Assembly: GCF_002356335.1 (NCBI RefSeq) | Contig: NZ_AP018165.1 | Location: 2,480,001-2,544,000, forward strand | Source of the DNA: [Mycobacterium] stephanolepidis | Lineage (GTDB): Bacteria > Actinomycetota > Actinomycetes > Mycobacteriales > Mycobacteriaceae | Direction: 5' to 3' | DNA: 64,000 nucleotides | Shown here: positions 50,097 through 59,522 of the stretch, piece after piece | How positions within the stretch are numbered: the stretch's first letter is position 1 | Layout of the letters: the number at the start of each line of letters is the position of its first letter | Made by a program: the position numbers and the translations under genes | Notes under the pieces: model-generated | Seen by the model: only the letters and a program-made list of their open reading frames with translations | Told to the model about the DNA's origin: nothing | The model's database searches: none

Positions 50097-50654
50097 TCAG
50101 CGCCCGGTCAGCGCGGCCCAACTGCCCGCCGCGGCATCCTTGGCGCTGATGACGGTAACCGGAAGCGGCCAGTCGATGCCGAGCTGGGGATCGTCATGGG
50201 CGACCGAGACATCCTCGGCGGGATCGTGCGGTCGGTCGATGCGATAGCAGAGGTCGGCCCACTCTGTCAGCGCCTGATGGCCATGCAATATGCCGGCCGG
50301 GACGAATAGGTGCGCGAAGGTGGAATCGTCGAGAGTGAAGCTCTGCCAACGTCCGAAAGTCGGTGATTGGGGGCGTGCGTCCACCAGCACGTCGAACACG
50401 ACGCCGCGCGCACAACGGATGAGCTTGCTTTCCCCCAGGCCCGAGCGTCCATGTAGACCGCGCAATACACCTTGGCGCGAACGCGATTGGGAGTCCTGTA
50501 AGAAGTCGGCGGCCCGCACCGCCGCGCCCGCGGCGAGCTGGTACTCGTCGAATGTGGTGGCGTCGAATGTTCGGGTGAAGAACCCACGATCATCCTGGTG
50601 CGGCGTGGGCTCCATCAGCAGTACGCCGTCGATCTCGGTGGTGTGGATGCGCAC
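50097..50654 (-). CDS. dTDP-4-dehydrorhamnose 3,5-epimerase family protein
   Basis: 185 aa from GTG 50654. RmlC-like cupin: DDRGFFTRTFD, the R-G-x-H catalytic motif in VLRGLHG, GWQSFTL-type strand, and FVPAGILHGHQAL (P-x-G-x-x-H-G). Slightly changed residues (LHGRSG in place of LHYQ) suggest a non-rhamnose sugar. Converges on the epimerase gene (5-base gap) and is divergent to a methyltransferase-like gene. Confidence 0.86.
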   Translation of the reverse strand: MRIHTTEIDGVLLMEPTPHQDDRGFFTRTFDATTFDEYQLAAGAAVRAADFLQDSQSRSRQGVLRGLHGRSGLGESKLIRCARGVVFDVLVDARPQSPTFGRWQSFTLDDSTFAHLFVPAGILHGHQALTEWADLCYRIDRPHDPAEDVSVAHDDPQLGIDWPLPVTVISAKDAAAGSWAALTGR

Positions 50655-50684
50655 TCCGCCATCCTGCCGTATCGAGGAAACATT

Positions 50685-51773
50685 GTGGTACCAACGGTGA
50701 TCACGTGCCGGTATTGCGGAGGCCGAGAACTGCACCGGGTGTTGGACCTGGGCGCCGTACCCGCCGCCGATCACTTCCCCGCCGCTTCCAGCGCACCCGC
50801 GGCAGACGCCTTACATCCCTTGGCGATGGTGTTGTGCACCGACTGTGCCCTCGCACAGCTGGATGTCGACGACACAGACACCGAGGAGCCGCGTGCCGTG
50901 GAGCCGCAAGCCCTGCGCGATCAGGCAGCCGACGCGGTTGCCCGAGTGGACGCCGCCGGGCTGTTGAGCGGGCGCACCGTCTACGAGTTCACCAGTCCTC
51001 ATGGCGGCAGCTGGCTGGATCTCGTTTTTTCCAAGGGTTTCGAGGTCAGATCTGAGGAGCCCGCGGACCTGGTGCTGGACAGCTTCGGGATGATGCACGA
51101 CAGTGACCAGGCCGCGGCTATCGATATGCGCGCCCGCCGCACCGGCCCCGAGGGCGTGCTGCTTCTGCAATTCCATTCGATAGCGACGATCCTGGAGTTG
51201 GGTCAATGGAATTCGCTACGACACGGACATTTCGCCTACTACTCGCTGACCGCGCTACGCCGAATGCTTGCCGACGCGGGCATGTCCGTGGTGGCGGTAT
51301 GGGAGTTCGACCTATACGGCGGCACCCTGCTGGTGGCCGCACGCCATGGCGAACATCCCCTGCCGCCCGCCGCAGAGCAGATCGTTGCACGGGAGAAAGC
51401 AAGTGGAGCAGTCGATCCCCATCGATTCGTCGAGCTGCAGCATGAGGTGGACCAGCAGGTGCGGCGCCTCACGCAGTGGCTTGATGAAAGACGTGCATCC
51501 GGAGAGCGCGTGTACGCGTACGGAGCACCGTCACGTGCGGTGGCGCTGTTTCACCGGGCCGGACTGACCACGGAGTCGGTGATGGCGGTCGCCGATGCAT
51601 CTCCTGCCAAGCAGGGACGACGCATGCCCGGCACAGATATACCGATCGTGTCACCCGCGGATCTGGTGCTTGCCGATCCCGACCGGGTGCTGCTTACCCT
51701 GCCGGATCTGTATACGGAAGTCCGCCTGCGCTTTCCGGAGCTGGACGGCCGCTGGATGACCGGACTGTGCTAA
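50685..51773 (+). CDS. Degenerate TylC3-type methyltransferase paralog
   Basis: 362 aa from GTG 50685 (GAGGAA upstream). Same architecture as the gene at 46372: N-terminal zinc domain (TCRYCGG, then LCTDCALAQL), a middle domain, and C-terminal Methyltransf_14 (VYAYGAPSRAVALFHRAG). In place of the SAM motif I (E-x-G-x-x) it reads VYEFTSPHGGSW, and the active-site HEHFQYYT is HGHFAYYS. Possibly an altered, non-methylating or differently specific enzyme. Confidence 0.82.
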   Translation: MVPTVITCRYCGGRELHRVLDLGAVPAADHFPAASSAPAADALHPLAMVLCTDCALAQLDVDDTDTEEPRAVEPQALRDQAADAVARVDAAGLLSGRTVYEFTSPHGGSWLDLVFSKGFEVRSEEPADLVLDSFGMMHDSDQAAAIDMRARRTGPEGVLLLQFHSIATILELGQWNSLRHGHFAYYSLTALRRMLADAGMSVVAVWEFDLYGGTLLVAARHGEHPLPPAAEQIVAREKASGAVDPHRFVELQHEVDQQVRRLTQWLDERRASGERVYAYGAPSRAVALFHRAGLTTESVMAVADASPAKQGRRMPGTDIPIVSPADLVLADPDRVLLTLPDLYTEVRLRFPELDGRWMTGLC

Positions 51774-52795
51774 CGCAGTAACACCGACGCCAGGACGGGG
51801 CTGAACTGTCCGCCGGGTGCGTCGGAGGCGATGCCACAGGGACCGTTGGAGCTACCCGGCGCGAGAATCCAGAGGTTCATATCCAGACCATCGGATTGCC
51901 CCAGCACCACCGGCGATGCGCCGAGCATGCGGCCGGCAGGGTTGCACCAATCGAAGTTCCAATCCGGGTTGCCATTCTGCGACGTATCGACGACGTACCG
52001 TGGATCGCGCACACCGAACCATTGCTGCAACGCCGCCCTGATGCGTTGTGCGTAGGCGGTGATCTCGGCGGTCGGCGCGAAGGACGAGACATTGACGGCA
52101 TACCCGACGCGGTCGGACACGCCCACCTTCGCCAGCAGCGCCGCCATCCGCTCGGGTGTCACCGAACCGGATGAGGTTCCCGCGTCTACGTAGACGCGGG
52201 TGTTGACGTTATTCGACGAAAAGGTCTGCACCGCATAGCGCAACGAACGGATCCGATCGTCAAAATCAGTACCCTCCAGGGATTGTCGATCGGCGAACCA
52301 CAGCGCGTCCGGTTCCACTATCAGCACCAGCCGGGCCTCCCCTACCAGTGCGGACACTCGGTCGATCCATGCTCGATAGATCCGGGGCGTGACTGCGTGG
52401 TGCGGTCCGGAGAAGCCGTCATCGCGATCCGGAATGTTGTAGAGCGTCAATTGCGCGGTGCCACCGGCCTTTCGCGCGCGCTCGACGATATCGCCGATAT
52501 TGCGGCTGTCGTCCTCGTCATTGCCGGTGGCCCACATCGCGATCGGGTACCGCGCGATCCGATCCCGGATGGCAGCGGCGCGCGGATCATCGGGGTGATC
52601 TCGTACCCACCACTGCACATCGAGCGCGTTCGGCACCAACGGGCCGGTATCAAGCCGACGTGCCATCGTGTCCGAGGCGTGCGGGTGCTCGAACTTGCTG
52701 GAGTCGCGTGCCAGAACCATCCCAGCTACCAGCGTCAACACCGCCAGCGCTGCTGCGCGCACCACCTGCGGACGGCGGTGTCTGGCTGCGGGCAT
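51770..52795 (-). CDS. Glycoside hydrolase family 6 (endoglucanase/cellobiohydrolase-like), exported
   Basis: 341 aa from ATG 52795 (a GTG three codons earlier is possible). N-terminal TM/signal segment VVRAAALAVLTLVAGMVLA. GH6 landmarks: YNIPDRDDGFSG (catalytic acid region), IVEPDAL, VYVDAGTSS, VNVSSFAP, VVDTSQNGNPDWNFDWCNPAGRMLG and NLWILAPGSSNGPC. Short form without a CBM. Acts on beta-1,4-glucan outside the membrane; in this locus it may edit or release a polysaccharide. Confidence 0.88.
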   Translation of the reverse strand: MPAARHRRPQVVRAAALAVLTLVAGMVLARDSSKFEHPHASDTMARRLDTGPLVPNALDVQWWVRDHPDDPRAAAIRDRIARYPIAMWATGNDEDDSRNIGDIVERARKAGGTAQLTLYNIPDRDDGFSGPHHAVTPRIYRAWIDRVSALVGEARLVLIVEPDALWFADRQSLEGTDFDDRIRSLRYAVQTFSSNNVNTRVYVDAGTSSGSVTPERMAALLAKVGVSDRVGYAVNVSSFAPTAEITAYAQRIRAALQQWFGVRDPRYVVDTSQNGNPDWNFDWCNPAGRMLGASPVVLGQSDGLDMNLWILAPGSSNGPCGIASDAPGGQFSPVLASVLLR

Positions 52796-52846
52796 ACCGG
52801 TCACAGCGGGGAACGATACCGAGCTGTTGACCTCTACACTTGGCCC

Positions 52847-53941
52847 GTGTCCAACTCCGCCCCCGGGCCGGCGCCGATGCGCGTCCTGGCCATCGGGCCA
52901 GCCCCGGCGAGTCCTGAGAGCCGTGGGGGCATGGCAACCGTCATGGCGCATATGGCGGCGTTGACTGACCCCGCCGTGACCGTGCGGGTGGTGCCCACCT
53001 ATGTGGATGCCGCGCGGTGGCGCTGGTTGTGGGTCGGAGTGCGCGGCATGATCGCGTCATCGTGGTTGGTCCTCACCGGGCGCGTCGACATCCTGCACGT
53101 CCACCTGGGCCACGGCGGAAGCGTGGCACGCAAGGCGATGCCGCTGTGGGCCGCGCGCATCCGCGGAGTGCCGGCGCTCATACACGCGCATAGCTTCGAC
53201 TTCTGCGGTTGGTACCGGAGCCGGCACATGGCGGTGCGGCGTGCTGTGCGATGGGGACTGCCCGCGGACCGGTGGATCATTCTGGGACGGGAACTCGCCG
53301 ACGAGTACGCGGCCTGTCTGGAGCTCGATCCCGCACGAGTGTCCGTGCTGCAGAATCCGGTGCGTATCCCCGATGAGCCTGCCTCCTCGCGCGGCGACAC
53401 ACTGACGGCCGTAAGCCTGGGCAGGCTCGGGCAGCGCAAGGGCACCTACGACATCATCCGGGCAGCATCCGAATTGGCACCCGAGGTTCGCGCCTCACTG
53501 CGTATTCACCTTGCCGGCGACGGCGACGTGGAGCAGGCACGTGCCGCGGTGGTGGCGGCCGATGTCGCGGACGTGATCACCGTGCACGGCTGGCTGGACG
53601 CGGCTGCCGGGGCCGAATTGCTCAGTGGTGCAGATATTTTCCTACTGCCCAGCTATGCCGAGGGGCTGCCCATGGCGCTTCTGGAAGCCATGGCCGCGGC
53701 CGTCGCGGTGATCACCTCACCGGTCGGATCGATCGCTGAGGTGGTACACAACGGAGAGAACGGCGTACTCGTGGCGCCCGGCGACGTCGAAGCCCTGGTG
53801 TCGGCCCTTACCCGGCTGAGTATCGACCAGACAGAGCGCCGCCGACTGGCGGCCGCCGCACGCGAGACGGTACGCGGTCTCGATATCGCAGGCTGGGAGG
53901 CGCAGCTAGTGCGGACGTGGAAGTCGCTCGCAGATCGCTAA
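52847..53941 (+). CDS. Glycosyltransferase family 4
   Basis: 364 aa if started at GTG 52847; ATG 52877 is an alternative. GTG is preferred because TACACT at 52835-52840 sits 7 bases before it, the spacing expected for a leaderless transcript. GT-B fold: RGGMATVMAHMAALTD, donor loop LGRLGQRKGTYDIIRA, and E-x7-E as SYAEGLPMALLEAMAA. Overlaps the convergent gene by 36 bases at its 3' end. Confidence 0.88.
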   Translation: MSNSAPGPAPMRVLAIGPAPASPESRGGMATVMAHMAALTDPAVTVRVVPTYVDAARWRWLWVGVRGMIASSWLVLTGRVDILHVHLGHGGSVARKAMPLWAARIRGVPALIHAHSFDFCGWYRSRHMAVRRAVRWGLPADRWIILGRELADEYAACLELDPARVSVLQNPVRIPDEPASSRGDTLTAVSLGRLGQRKGTYDIIRAASELAPEVRASLRIHLAGDGDVEQARAAVVAADVADVITVHGWLDAAAGAELLSGADIFLLPSYAEGLPMALLEAMAAAVAVITSPVGSIAEVVHNGENGVLVAPGDVEALVSALTRLSIDQTERRRLAAAARETVRGLDIAGWEAQLVRTWKSLADR

Positions 53942-54940
53942 CAACCTGGCCGCAGCGTGATCCGCGGTGAAGTTTTGCGTGTAATGCACTTGAGCTTCCC
54001 AGCCGAGACGAGCGGCGACGGCAGGGTCGGCATGACGGTCGAACGCAGCGGTCAGTCCGGATGTGTCGTCACGGTGCAGTGCCACCTCCCCGGGCGGCTG
54101 GAATTCAGGCAATGCGCCCTCGGTGGAGACGATGACGTTCACCCCGAGTTGCATCGACAACGTCTGCACACCGCTCTGCGATGCTTGACGGTAGTGTACA
54201 ACCGACGCCTTGGCCTCTGAAAGAGGTTGCAGCACAGAATCATAGCTGTACGGTCCGCGAATCCACCGCACCGAGTCGGGTAACGCCCTGCGGATATCGC
54301 CGTCACCGATCAGCACCAGGTTATCGCCTTGCCATGCGGGACCATCGACATGCGCCTGCCACGCATCCAGGATGAGGCCGACGTTCTTGTAGCCGTTGAG
54401 TCGCCCGACCAGTACGAAATCCCGACGCCCGCCCGCGGCAACGAAGGACGGGACCTGTTGCGGGTCCAGATCACTCGTGAGCGGAACCACCCCGACCGGC
54501 GATGGCTCGCGCCCGGTTATCTGCCGTGCGACGTAATCACTGAACGCCACCCGGTGAGCCGTGTTCTTGTCCCACCGGCGGAACGCGGCGCTTCTCCACC
54601 GCGGCACTTCTTCGGAGGCGTCGTGCGGCCGATCATCGTGGATGAGTCGCACGCGTGGCAGACCCGCGCCGAACACCTGCCAACGCGGGTCGCGGACCAG
54701 CTCATCGATCACCACGTCTGGCTGAAAAGCCCGGACTTGCGGCACCGCGCGTGCCCATGACACCCAGCCGGCCGGTTCCTTGAGTGACGGCTCCAGGACC
54801 AGCTCGTAGTCCCGCGCCGGACCGGATTCCGGATGCTGATCGGAGGTCACCAACAGCACCGCAGCACCCCGAGCTCGCAGCGCCTCGGCATGCACACGCG
54901 CCAAGGGACGCATCCACGGAGACAACCACAGGATTCTCAT
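53906..54940 (-). CDS. Glycosyltransferase (GT4-like)
   Basis: 344 aa. Short GT-B: ILWLSPWMRPLARVHAEALRARG start, ARDYELVLEPSLKEP, VLVGRLNGYKNVGLILDAW donor loop and VNVIVSTEGALPEFQPPGEVAL near the end in place of a canonical E-x7-E. Starts 6 bases after the bifunctional GT gene, so same transcript. Sugar unknown. Confidence 0.8.
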   Translation of the reverse strand: MRILWLSPWMRPLARVHAEALRARGAAVLLVTSDQHPESGPARDYELVLEPSLKEPAGWVSWARAVPQVRAFQPDVVIDELVRDPRWQVFGAGLPRVRLIHDDRPHDASEEVPRWRSAAFRRWDKNTAHRVAFSDYVARQITGREPSPVGVVPLTSDLDPQQVPSFVAAGGRRDFVLVGRLNGYKNVGLILDAWQAHVDGPAWQGDNLVLIGDGDIRRALPDSVRWIRGPYSYDSVLQPLSEAKASVVHYRQASQSGVQTLSMQLGVNVIVSTEGALPEFQPPGEVALHRDDTSGLTAAFDRHADPAVAARLGWEAQVHYTQNFTADHAAARLLAICERLPRPH

Positions 54941-54946
54941 CCGGCA

Positions 54947-56938
54947 TCAACCCTTGAACACCGCGGTGAAGGCCTCCTCGTACGAGTCCGCCATTGTCTC
55001 GATGGTGTACAGATCACGCATACGGTCAAATCCCTTACGCCCCAACGCTGTCAGGTGGTCGGGTGCGGTAAGGGCATTCTCGAGGGCGGTCCGCCACGCC
55101 GGCACATCGATAGGGTCGACCACCACACCGCTACCGTGGTCGAGCATGTCGGGGACCGAGCACACCGCGGAGCCGATGACCGGCACGGCCCGCGCCATTG
55201 CTTCGAGAATCACCAGGGGAAAGGCCTCGCTTCGGCTGGGCACGCAGAGCACGTCGCAATCGGCCAGCGCATGCTCGGGTCCCGGTGACCAACCCCGCCA
55301 GTGCACACGATCGCGCACCGCCTCGGGAGTGAGAGCCTGTAGTCGTTGACGATCGGGTCCGTCCCCGAATATGGAGAGTTGCCAGTCGTATTCGGTCAAC
55401 CCGCTCAGCGCCTCCACCAGCAGATGCGGGTTTTTGTGTTCGACTATGCGAGACAGCATCACAAAACGTAGCGGGCCGTCCGGTTCCCTGCGCTCGGGTG
55501 CTTGCTCGGGAAGTGCGCGACGGCTGACGACCCCGTTGGGGGCGGTGAAGAAACGGGTACCCACCCGCTGGTGTGCCGACACCTCGTCCCAGTGTCTCTG
55601 CGACAGCGCGATGAACCCGTCGGCCCGGCTCATCGCCCTCGCGAGCGGACCCGAATAGGTACCCGTATTCAGCTCGGGCGGGATATGCGCCGCCACAAGC
55701 CATCTGCGGTTTAGTCCGGATGCGCGCCACAACGTTGCACATCCGGTCTCGGTGTTGGTGTCCCCCGACACCAGGATCGCGGGACCGTCGGCTGTCTCAA
55801 AGGCAGGACACCACCAGGGTTGGCGTACCACGCGCACCGTCGGCGGGATCTCGGCCACCAACGGGCCGAATCGCTGCATGCATGCGATGGTCACCGAGTA
55901 TCCACGTCTATCCAGTTCGGTGGCCAGCAATACATGCTGTCGCTCGGCTCCCCCGTACACCAACCGATTCGTGGTGAGGATTACCTGTGGGCGCCCCGAG
56001 CTCGCCCCGATCCGCGCCGTGCGTGCCCGGCGGGCCCCGGGCTGCACGCGGTCCAGTACGGACGTCCCGGCCAGGTAAAAATCGGCGGTGCGCACTCCCC
56101 GCGAGTGCTCGAGTGTCAATGCGATGTTCGCGCGCAGCAGATCATCGGAACGGATGCTGCGGTGCTCATCTCCGGCGACGGTCCCCTTGGCGCTGTGCAG
56201 GACACCGGGCTCATCGACGAGAACCAGGCTCCAGCCCGCGGACCGTGCGCGCAGCTGCCAATCTGCCTCCTCGCCGTACAGGAAGAACTCCTCGTCGAAC
56301 CCGCCCACCTCATTCCAGGCCTGCCGGTTGATCAACAGGCAGGCGCCGGTGAGATATCCGTCCACGGCGGTGGGGCGTGTCCGGTAGAGCTCGGAGATAA
56401 CCCGGCCGCGCAAAGCCGGCGCGTAGCCCGCGCGCGACACCAACGCCCGCAGCAGATTGGGACTTCGGTGCCCGTTGTCCCACGGAAACTCACCGGGGTG
56501 CGGGGTGGCGGCCTGTATCGGTGGCGCTGCCGCCGCCACCTTCGTTTCGTTCGCAACCTGGGCGCGGGTCAACGTGAGCGGCCCCTGCACGGTGGCATCG
56601 GGATTCAACAGCAGCAGATGCGCTCGCGGCGCGAGATCTGCCAACCTGTTGACGGCCGCGGCGAATCCAAGATTTTCACCCGTACCGTGCCAATGCGCGG
56701 CGGGATAGCTCGCCCGCACGGCCTGCATTCCCGGGTAGCCCGGCCCCGAGTTGTCCCATACGTGCACCGGCAGGTCGCCAAGATGTTCGCGACAGGATTT
56801 CAGGCAGGCTGCCAACAGGTCTGGCCGTCCATACGCCACGATGCACACCGCGATACCCCCATGCACCGCGCTCACCCGAGGAGACGGCAGGTAAGCCCGA
56901 TTGAGTTCGCCGTGCCTCTTCCTAGCCATGTCGCTCAC
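54947..56938 (-). CDS. Bifunctional glycosyltransferase: GT2 + GT4 fusion
   Basis: 663 aa. Residues ~25-290: GT2 rhamnosyltransferase-like (IAVCIVAYGRPDLLAACLKSC, NLGFAAAVNRL, LLLNPDATV as DxD equivalent, TGACLLINRQAWNEVGGFDEEFFLYGEEADW). Residues ~320-660: GT4 (RLVYGGAERQHVLLATELDRRG, FVMLSRIVEHKNPHLLVEAL, PSRSEAFPLVILEAMARAVPVIGS). Both domains look complete. Likely adds two successive sugars. Overlaps the flippase by ATGA. Confidence 0.88.
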   Translation of the reverse strand: MSDMARKRHGELNRAYLPSPRVSAVHGGIAVCIVAYGRPDLLAACLKSCREHLGDLPVHVWDNSGPGYPGMQAVRASYPAAHWHGTGENLGFAAAVNRLADLAPRAHLLLLNPDATVQGPLTLTRAQVANETKVAAAAPPIQAATPHPGEFPWDNGHRSPNLLRALVSRAGYAPALRGRVISELYRTRPTAVDGYLTGACLLINRQAWNEVGGFDEEFFLYGEEADWQLRARSAGWSLVLVDEPGVLHSAKGTVAGDEHRSIRSDDLLRANIALTLEHSRGVRTADFYLAGTSVLDRVQPGARRARTARIGASSGRPQVILTTNRLVYGGAERQHVLLATELDRRGYSVTIACMQRFGPLVAEIPPTVRVVRQPWWCPAFETADGPAILVSGDTNTETGCATLWRASGLNRRWLVAAHIPPELNTGTYSGPLARAMSRADGFIALSQRHWDEVSAHQRVGTRFFTAPNGVVSRRALPEQAPERREPDGPLRFVMLSRIVEHKNPHLLVEALSGLTEYDWQLSIFGDGPDRQRLQALTPEAVRDRVHWRGWSPGPEHALADCDVLCVPSRSEAFPLVILEAMARAVPVIGSAVCSVPDMLDHGSGVVVDPIDVPAWRTALENALTAPDHLTALGRKGFDRMRDLYTIETMADSYEEAFTAVFKG

Positions 56939-58410
56939 CCATCAGAGGCCTCCTTACGGAGGATGTCCCGAACATCGCGCAGGTGTACGGGCCCCGCCCA
57001 CAGGTTCACGCCGATGTAGACACCGGCGGCGATCACGGCGGCGATCAACTCGGGGATCCACTGTGCGGCAAGGAGTAGCGCACCCACCGCGGCCACGGTC
57101 GGTAGCCCCAACCGCAATAGGAACATCCACGGTGTGTGATAACCCGCGCAGGTCGTCAACCTGACGCTGGCGGCAATCAAGCCCACCACCTCGCTGGTTA
57201 CCAGTGCGATCGCCGCACCCAGCGAACCCAGGTGAGGAATCAGGGCGACGTTGAGAACGATATTGGCAGCGAGATTGAACACATTGAGGCGCAGCAGAAA
57301 CGTCTGATGATGTGCCGCGAACAGGGCCTGACTGACGGTGCCGGTCAGAAAGGTCAGTCCCACCGCGACCAGAAGCAACGGCATCACCAGGTTTGACTTG
57401 TCCACGAACTGCTCGGACCCCAGGAGCGCGACCAGATCTCGTCCCACGAAAAACCCTACGACCGCCACCGGGACCGCGATGGCGAACATCAATCCCATGG
57501 ACCGGTCGATGAAGGCTGCGAATCGTTCGCGCGAGGCGGCGAACAGCCCCGTCATCGTGGACAGGGTTGCGCCCAGGAAAAAGTTCCCCACCAGTGACAA
57601 GGTGAACGCGGTCTGGTACGCCAGCCCATACCTGCCGACCTCCGCAGGTGTGCTCAACAGGCTGAGTATCACACCGTCGATTCGCCAGTAGAGCACGCCG
57701 ATGATGAGCACCATTGTCTGTGGCAGGCTTTCGCGCACCAGGCCCCACGTCTCATTCGCCGACAGGATGATTCGCAACGGGGTGATCCGATGCGCCGCGA
57801 TACCTTGAATCAGCAACAGTGCGGCCGGGGCGACCACCTGAGGCAGCGCATACCAAACATGTTCTGCGTCAACGGTAACCAGGAAAATCGTGACTGCCAG
57901 CATCGCGACCCGGGACAGCGTGTCCGCGAGCGCCACCGCCGAAAACCGGACCGAAGACATGAAGATCGGGTTCAGGCAGCTCGACAGTGTCGTCAGGGTG
58001 AGACTCGCGCTGATGATCAGCAGCATCGACTGCACCTCGGGGTGATCCGCATAGATGAGCCATCCCGAGAGGGCCGCCATGGCGGCAAGCGGAAGGCAAT
58101 AGCTGAGCGAGAACGCAAGATTGATACCGACCAAGCGTTGCAGACTGCCGGCGCCGGCCGAGACTCGTCGGACGATGACGACGCCGATACCCAACTCTGT
58201 CAGGCTGGTCCATAAGCCGATGAAGAAGATCGCGGCATTGAGATGCCCGTACGACTCCGGTCCGAGAGCGCGGGTTGTGAGCGCTATCCCCGCGATGGAA
58301 GCGATGGTCCCCAGCACCCGGCCGCCGAGTTGCCATGCGACGGCACTGGCAATCCGGCGGCCCGACGCCGGCTCGGTGACCGGGGATCCATCGGTATGTT
58401 CGGATGTCAT
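56935..58410 (-). CDS. Wzx-type polysaccharide flippase (MOP superfamily)
   Basis: 491 aa with 12-14 TM helices. GGRVLGTIASIAGIALTTRALGPESYGHLNAAIFFIG is the typical MOP/RfbX start; regular pairs of TM helices follow, including LLVAVGLTFLTGTVSQALFAAHHQTFLLRLNVFNLAANIVLNVALIPHLGSLGAAIALV. It would flip an undecaprenyl-linked repeat unit. Divergent to a GT4 gene with a 32-base gap. Confidence 0.9.
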   Translation of the reverse strand: MTSEHTDGSPVTEPASGRRIASAVAWQLGGRVLGTIASIAGIALTTRALGPESYGHLNAAIFFIGLWTSLTELGIGVVIVRRVSAGAGSLQRLVGINLAFSLSYCLPLAAMAALSGWLIYADHPEVQSMLLIISASLTLTTLSSCLNPIFMSSVRFSAVALADTLSRVAMLAVTIFLVTVDAEHVWYALPQVVAPAALLLIQGIAAHRITPLRIILSANETWGLVRESLPQTMVLIIGVLYWRIDGVILSLLSTPAEVGRYGLAYQTAFTLSLVGNFFLGATLSTMTGLFAASRERFAAFIDRSMGLMFAIAVPVAVVGFFVGRDLVALLGSEQFVDKSNLVMPLLLVAVGLTFLTGTVSQALFAAHHQTFLLRLNVFNLAANIVLNVALIPHLGSLGAAIALVTSEVVGLIAASVRLTTCAGYHTPWMFLLRLGLPTVAAVGALLLAAQWIPELIAAVIAAGVYIGVNLWAGPVHLRDVRDILRKEASDG

Positions 58411-58442
58411 GTGCTACCTTGCGGCGATACGGGATGGGAACA

Positions 58443-59519
58443 ATGCAACGACGACTGCACGCGTATGTGGCTTTGCCGCACGGCGTTTCGGCTTCGCGAT
58501 GGGAGGCCCGGAACCGCGTCGATGAGGTGCCGGACCGTGCACCCTATGGACTGCACCGGCTCTCCAACTACGGAGTGATACCAACCTTCAGTGACTTCTC
58601 TTTTGGGCGCCGCCTCGAGCGCGTGGCCGGTCAGCTCCGTTATCGAACCGGTGATCTGGAGATCCTGGAAGTCGTCGCAGACCGGGCGGCGCGTCGCGAA
58701 AGCGATGTCGTCTTCTGCTACGACGAACGCACCGGAGTGCCCGCGGCCTCTGCCGCAGCGATACGCATGAGCCCACCGGTGGTGACCGGAGTCGGGTGGC
58801 TCACCGAGCCCGCGGACTCTTCGCCGATTCATCGGGGACTCGCGCGCCATGCGCTGGCCCGTAGCGCAGCGGTCTTTTCGCAGTCTCCCCCGCAGGTCGA
58901 ACTGCTCTCGCGTGCCTGGGGCGTCGATGATGCCCGGCTGCATTTCGCGCCGGTAGGCATCGATACCGATTTCTATCGAGTGCAACCATGGGAGAGCGCG
59001 GATGCTCCCTTGGTGGTCAGCGCGGGTGAGGATGTCCACCGCGATCACGCACTTCTGGTCGAGGCGGTTTTGATGGCCCGTGAGCACTGTCCGGGCCTCG
59101 GGCTCGAGCTGGCCACCGCGCTGCCGATCAGCGCGCCACCCGAGGTTGTCACGCTGCACACCGAGCGGCTGTACGGACGGATGCGCGATCTGTATCGGCG
59201 ATCCACACTCGTGGCGATCGCGGTGCGGCCCAACGTAATCACCGGTTCCGGTCTGACCGTCGCTCTGGAGGCCATGGCTAGTGGGCGCCCGGTGGTGATG
59301 ACCGACAACCCGGGCATAGCGCACTACGTCCGCCACGACGTCGACGGTGTCCTGGTGCCACCCGGCGACCCCGACGCCTTCGCCCGCGCGATCGCGGATT
59401 TGGCGCGCGATCCCGACCGCGCCCGCGCCCTGGGAGAGGCTGGGGCACGGCGGGCACGGGCGGAGTTCAGCTCCGAACGGATGGCTGAGCATTTCGCGAG
59501 CATTATCCATGGGGTTTAG
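58443..59519 (+). CDS. Glycosyltransferase family 4
   Basis: 358 aa from ATG 58443 (ATG 58434 is an alternative). VSASRWEARNRVDEVPDRAPYGLHRL near the start; donor side with VVSAGEDVHRDHALLVEAVL and GSGLTVALEAMASGRPVVMTDNPGI (E-x7-E variant). Convergent with wecG-like gene at its end. Confidence 0.87.
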   Translation: MQRRLHAYVALPHGVSASRWEARNRVDEVPDRAPYGLHRLSNYGVIPTFSDFSFGRRLERVAGQLRYRTGDLEILEVVADRAARRESDVVFCYDERTGVPAASAAAIRMSPPVVTGVGWLTEPADSSPIHRGLARHALARSAAVFSQSPPQVELLSRAWGVDDARLHFAPVGIDTDFYRVQPWESADAPLVVSAGEDVHRDHALLVEAVLMAREHCPGLGLELATALPISAPPEVVTLHTERLYGRMRDLYRRSTLVAIAVRPNVITGSGLTVALEAMASGRPVVMTDNPGIAHYVRHDVDGVLVPPGDPDAFARAIADLARDPDRARALGEAGARRARAEFSSERMAEHFASIIHGV

Positions 59520-59522
59520 CTA

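Noticed and set aside
58407..59510. 367-codon minus-strand frame opposite the GT4 gene
   Set aside because: Antisense to a GT4 gene with clear motifs; no domain, no RBS.
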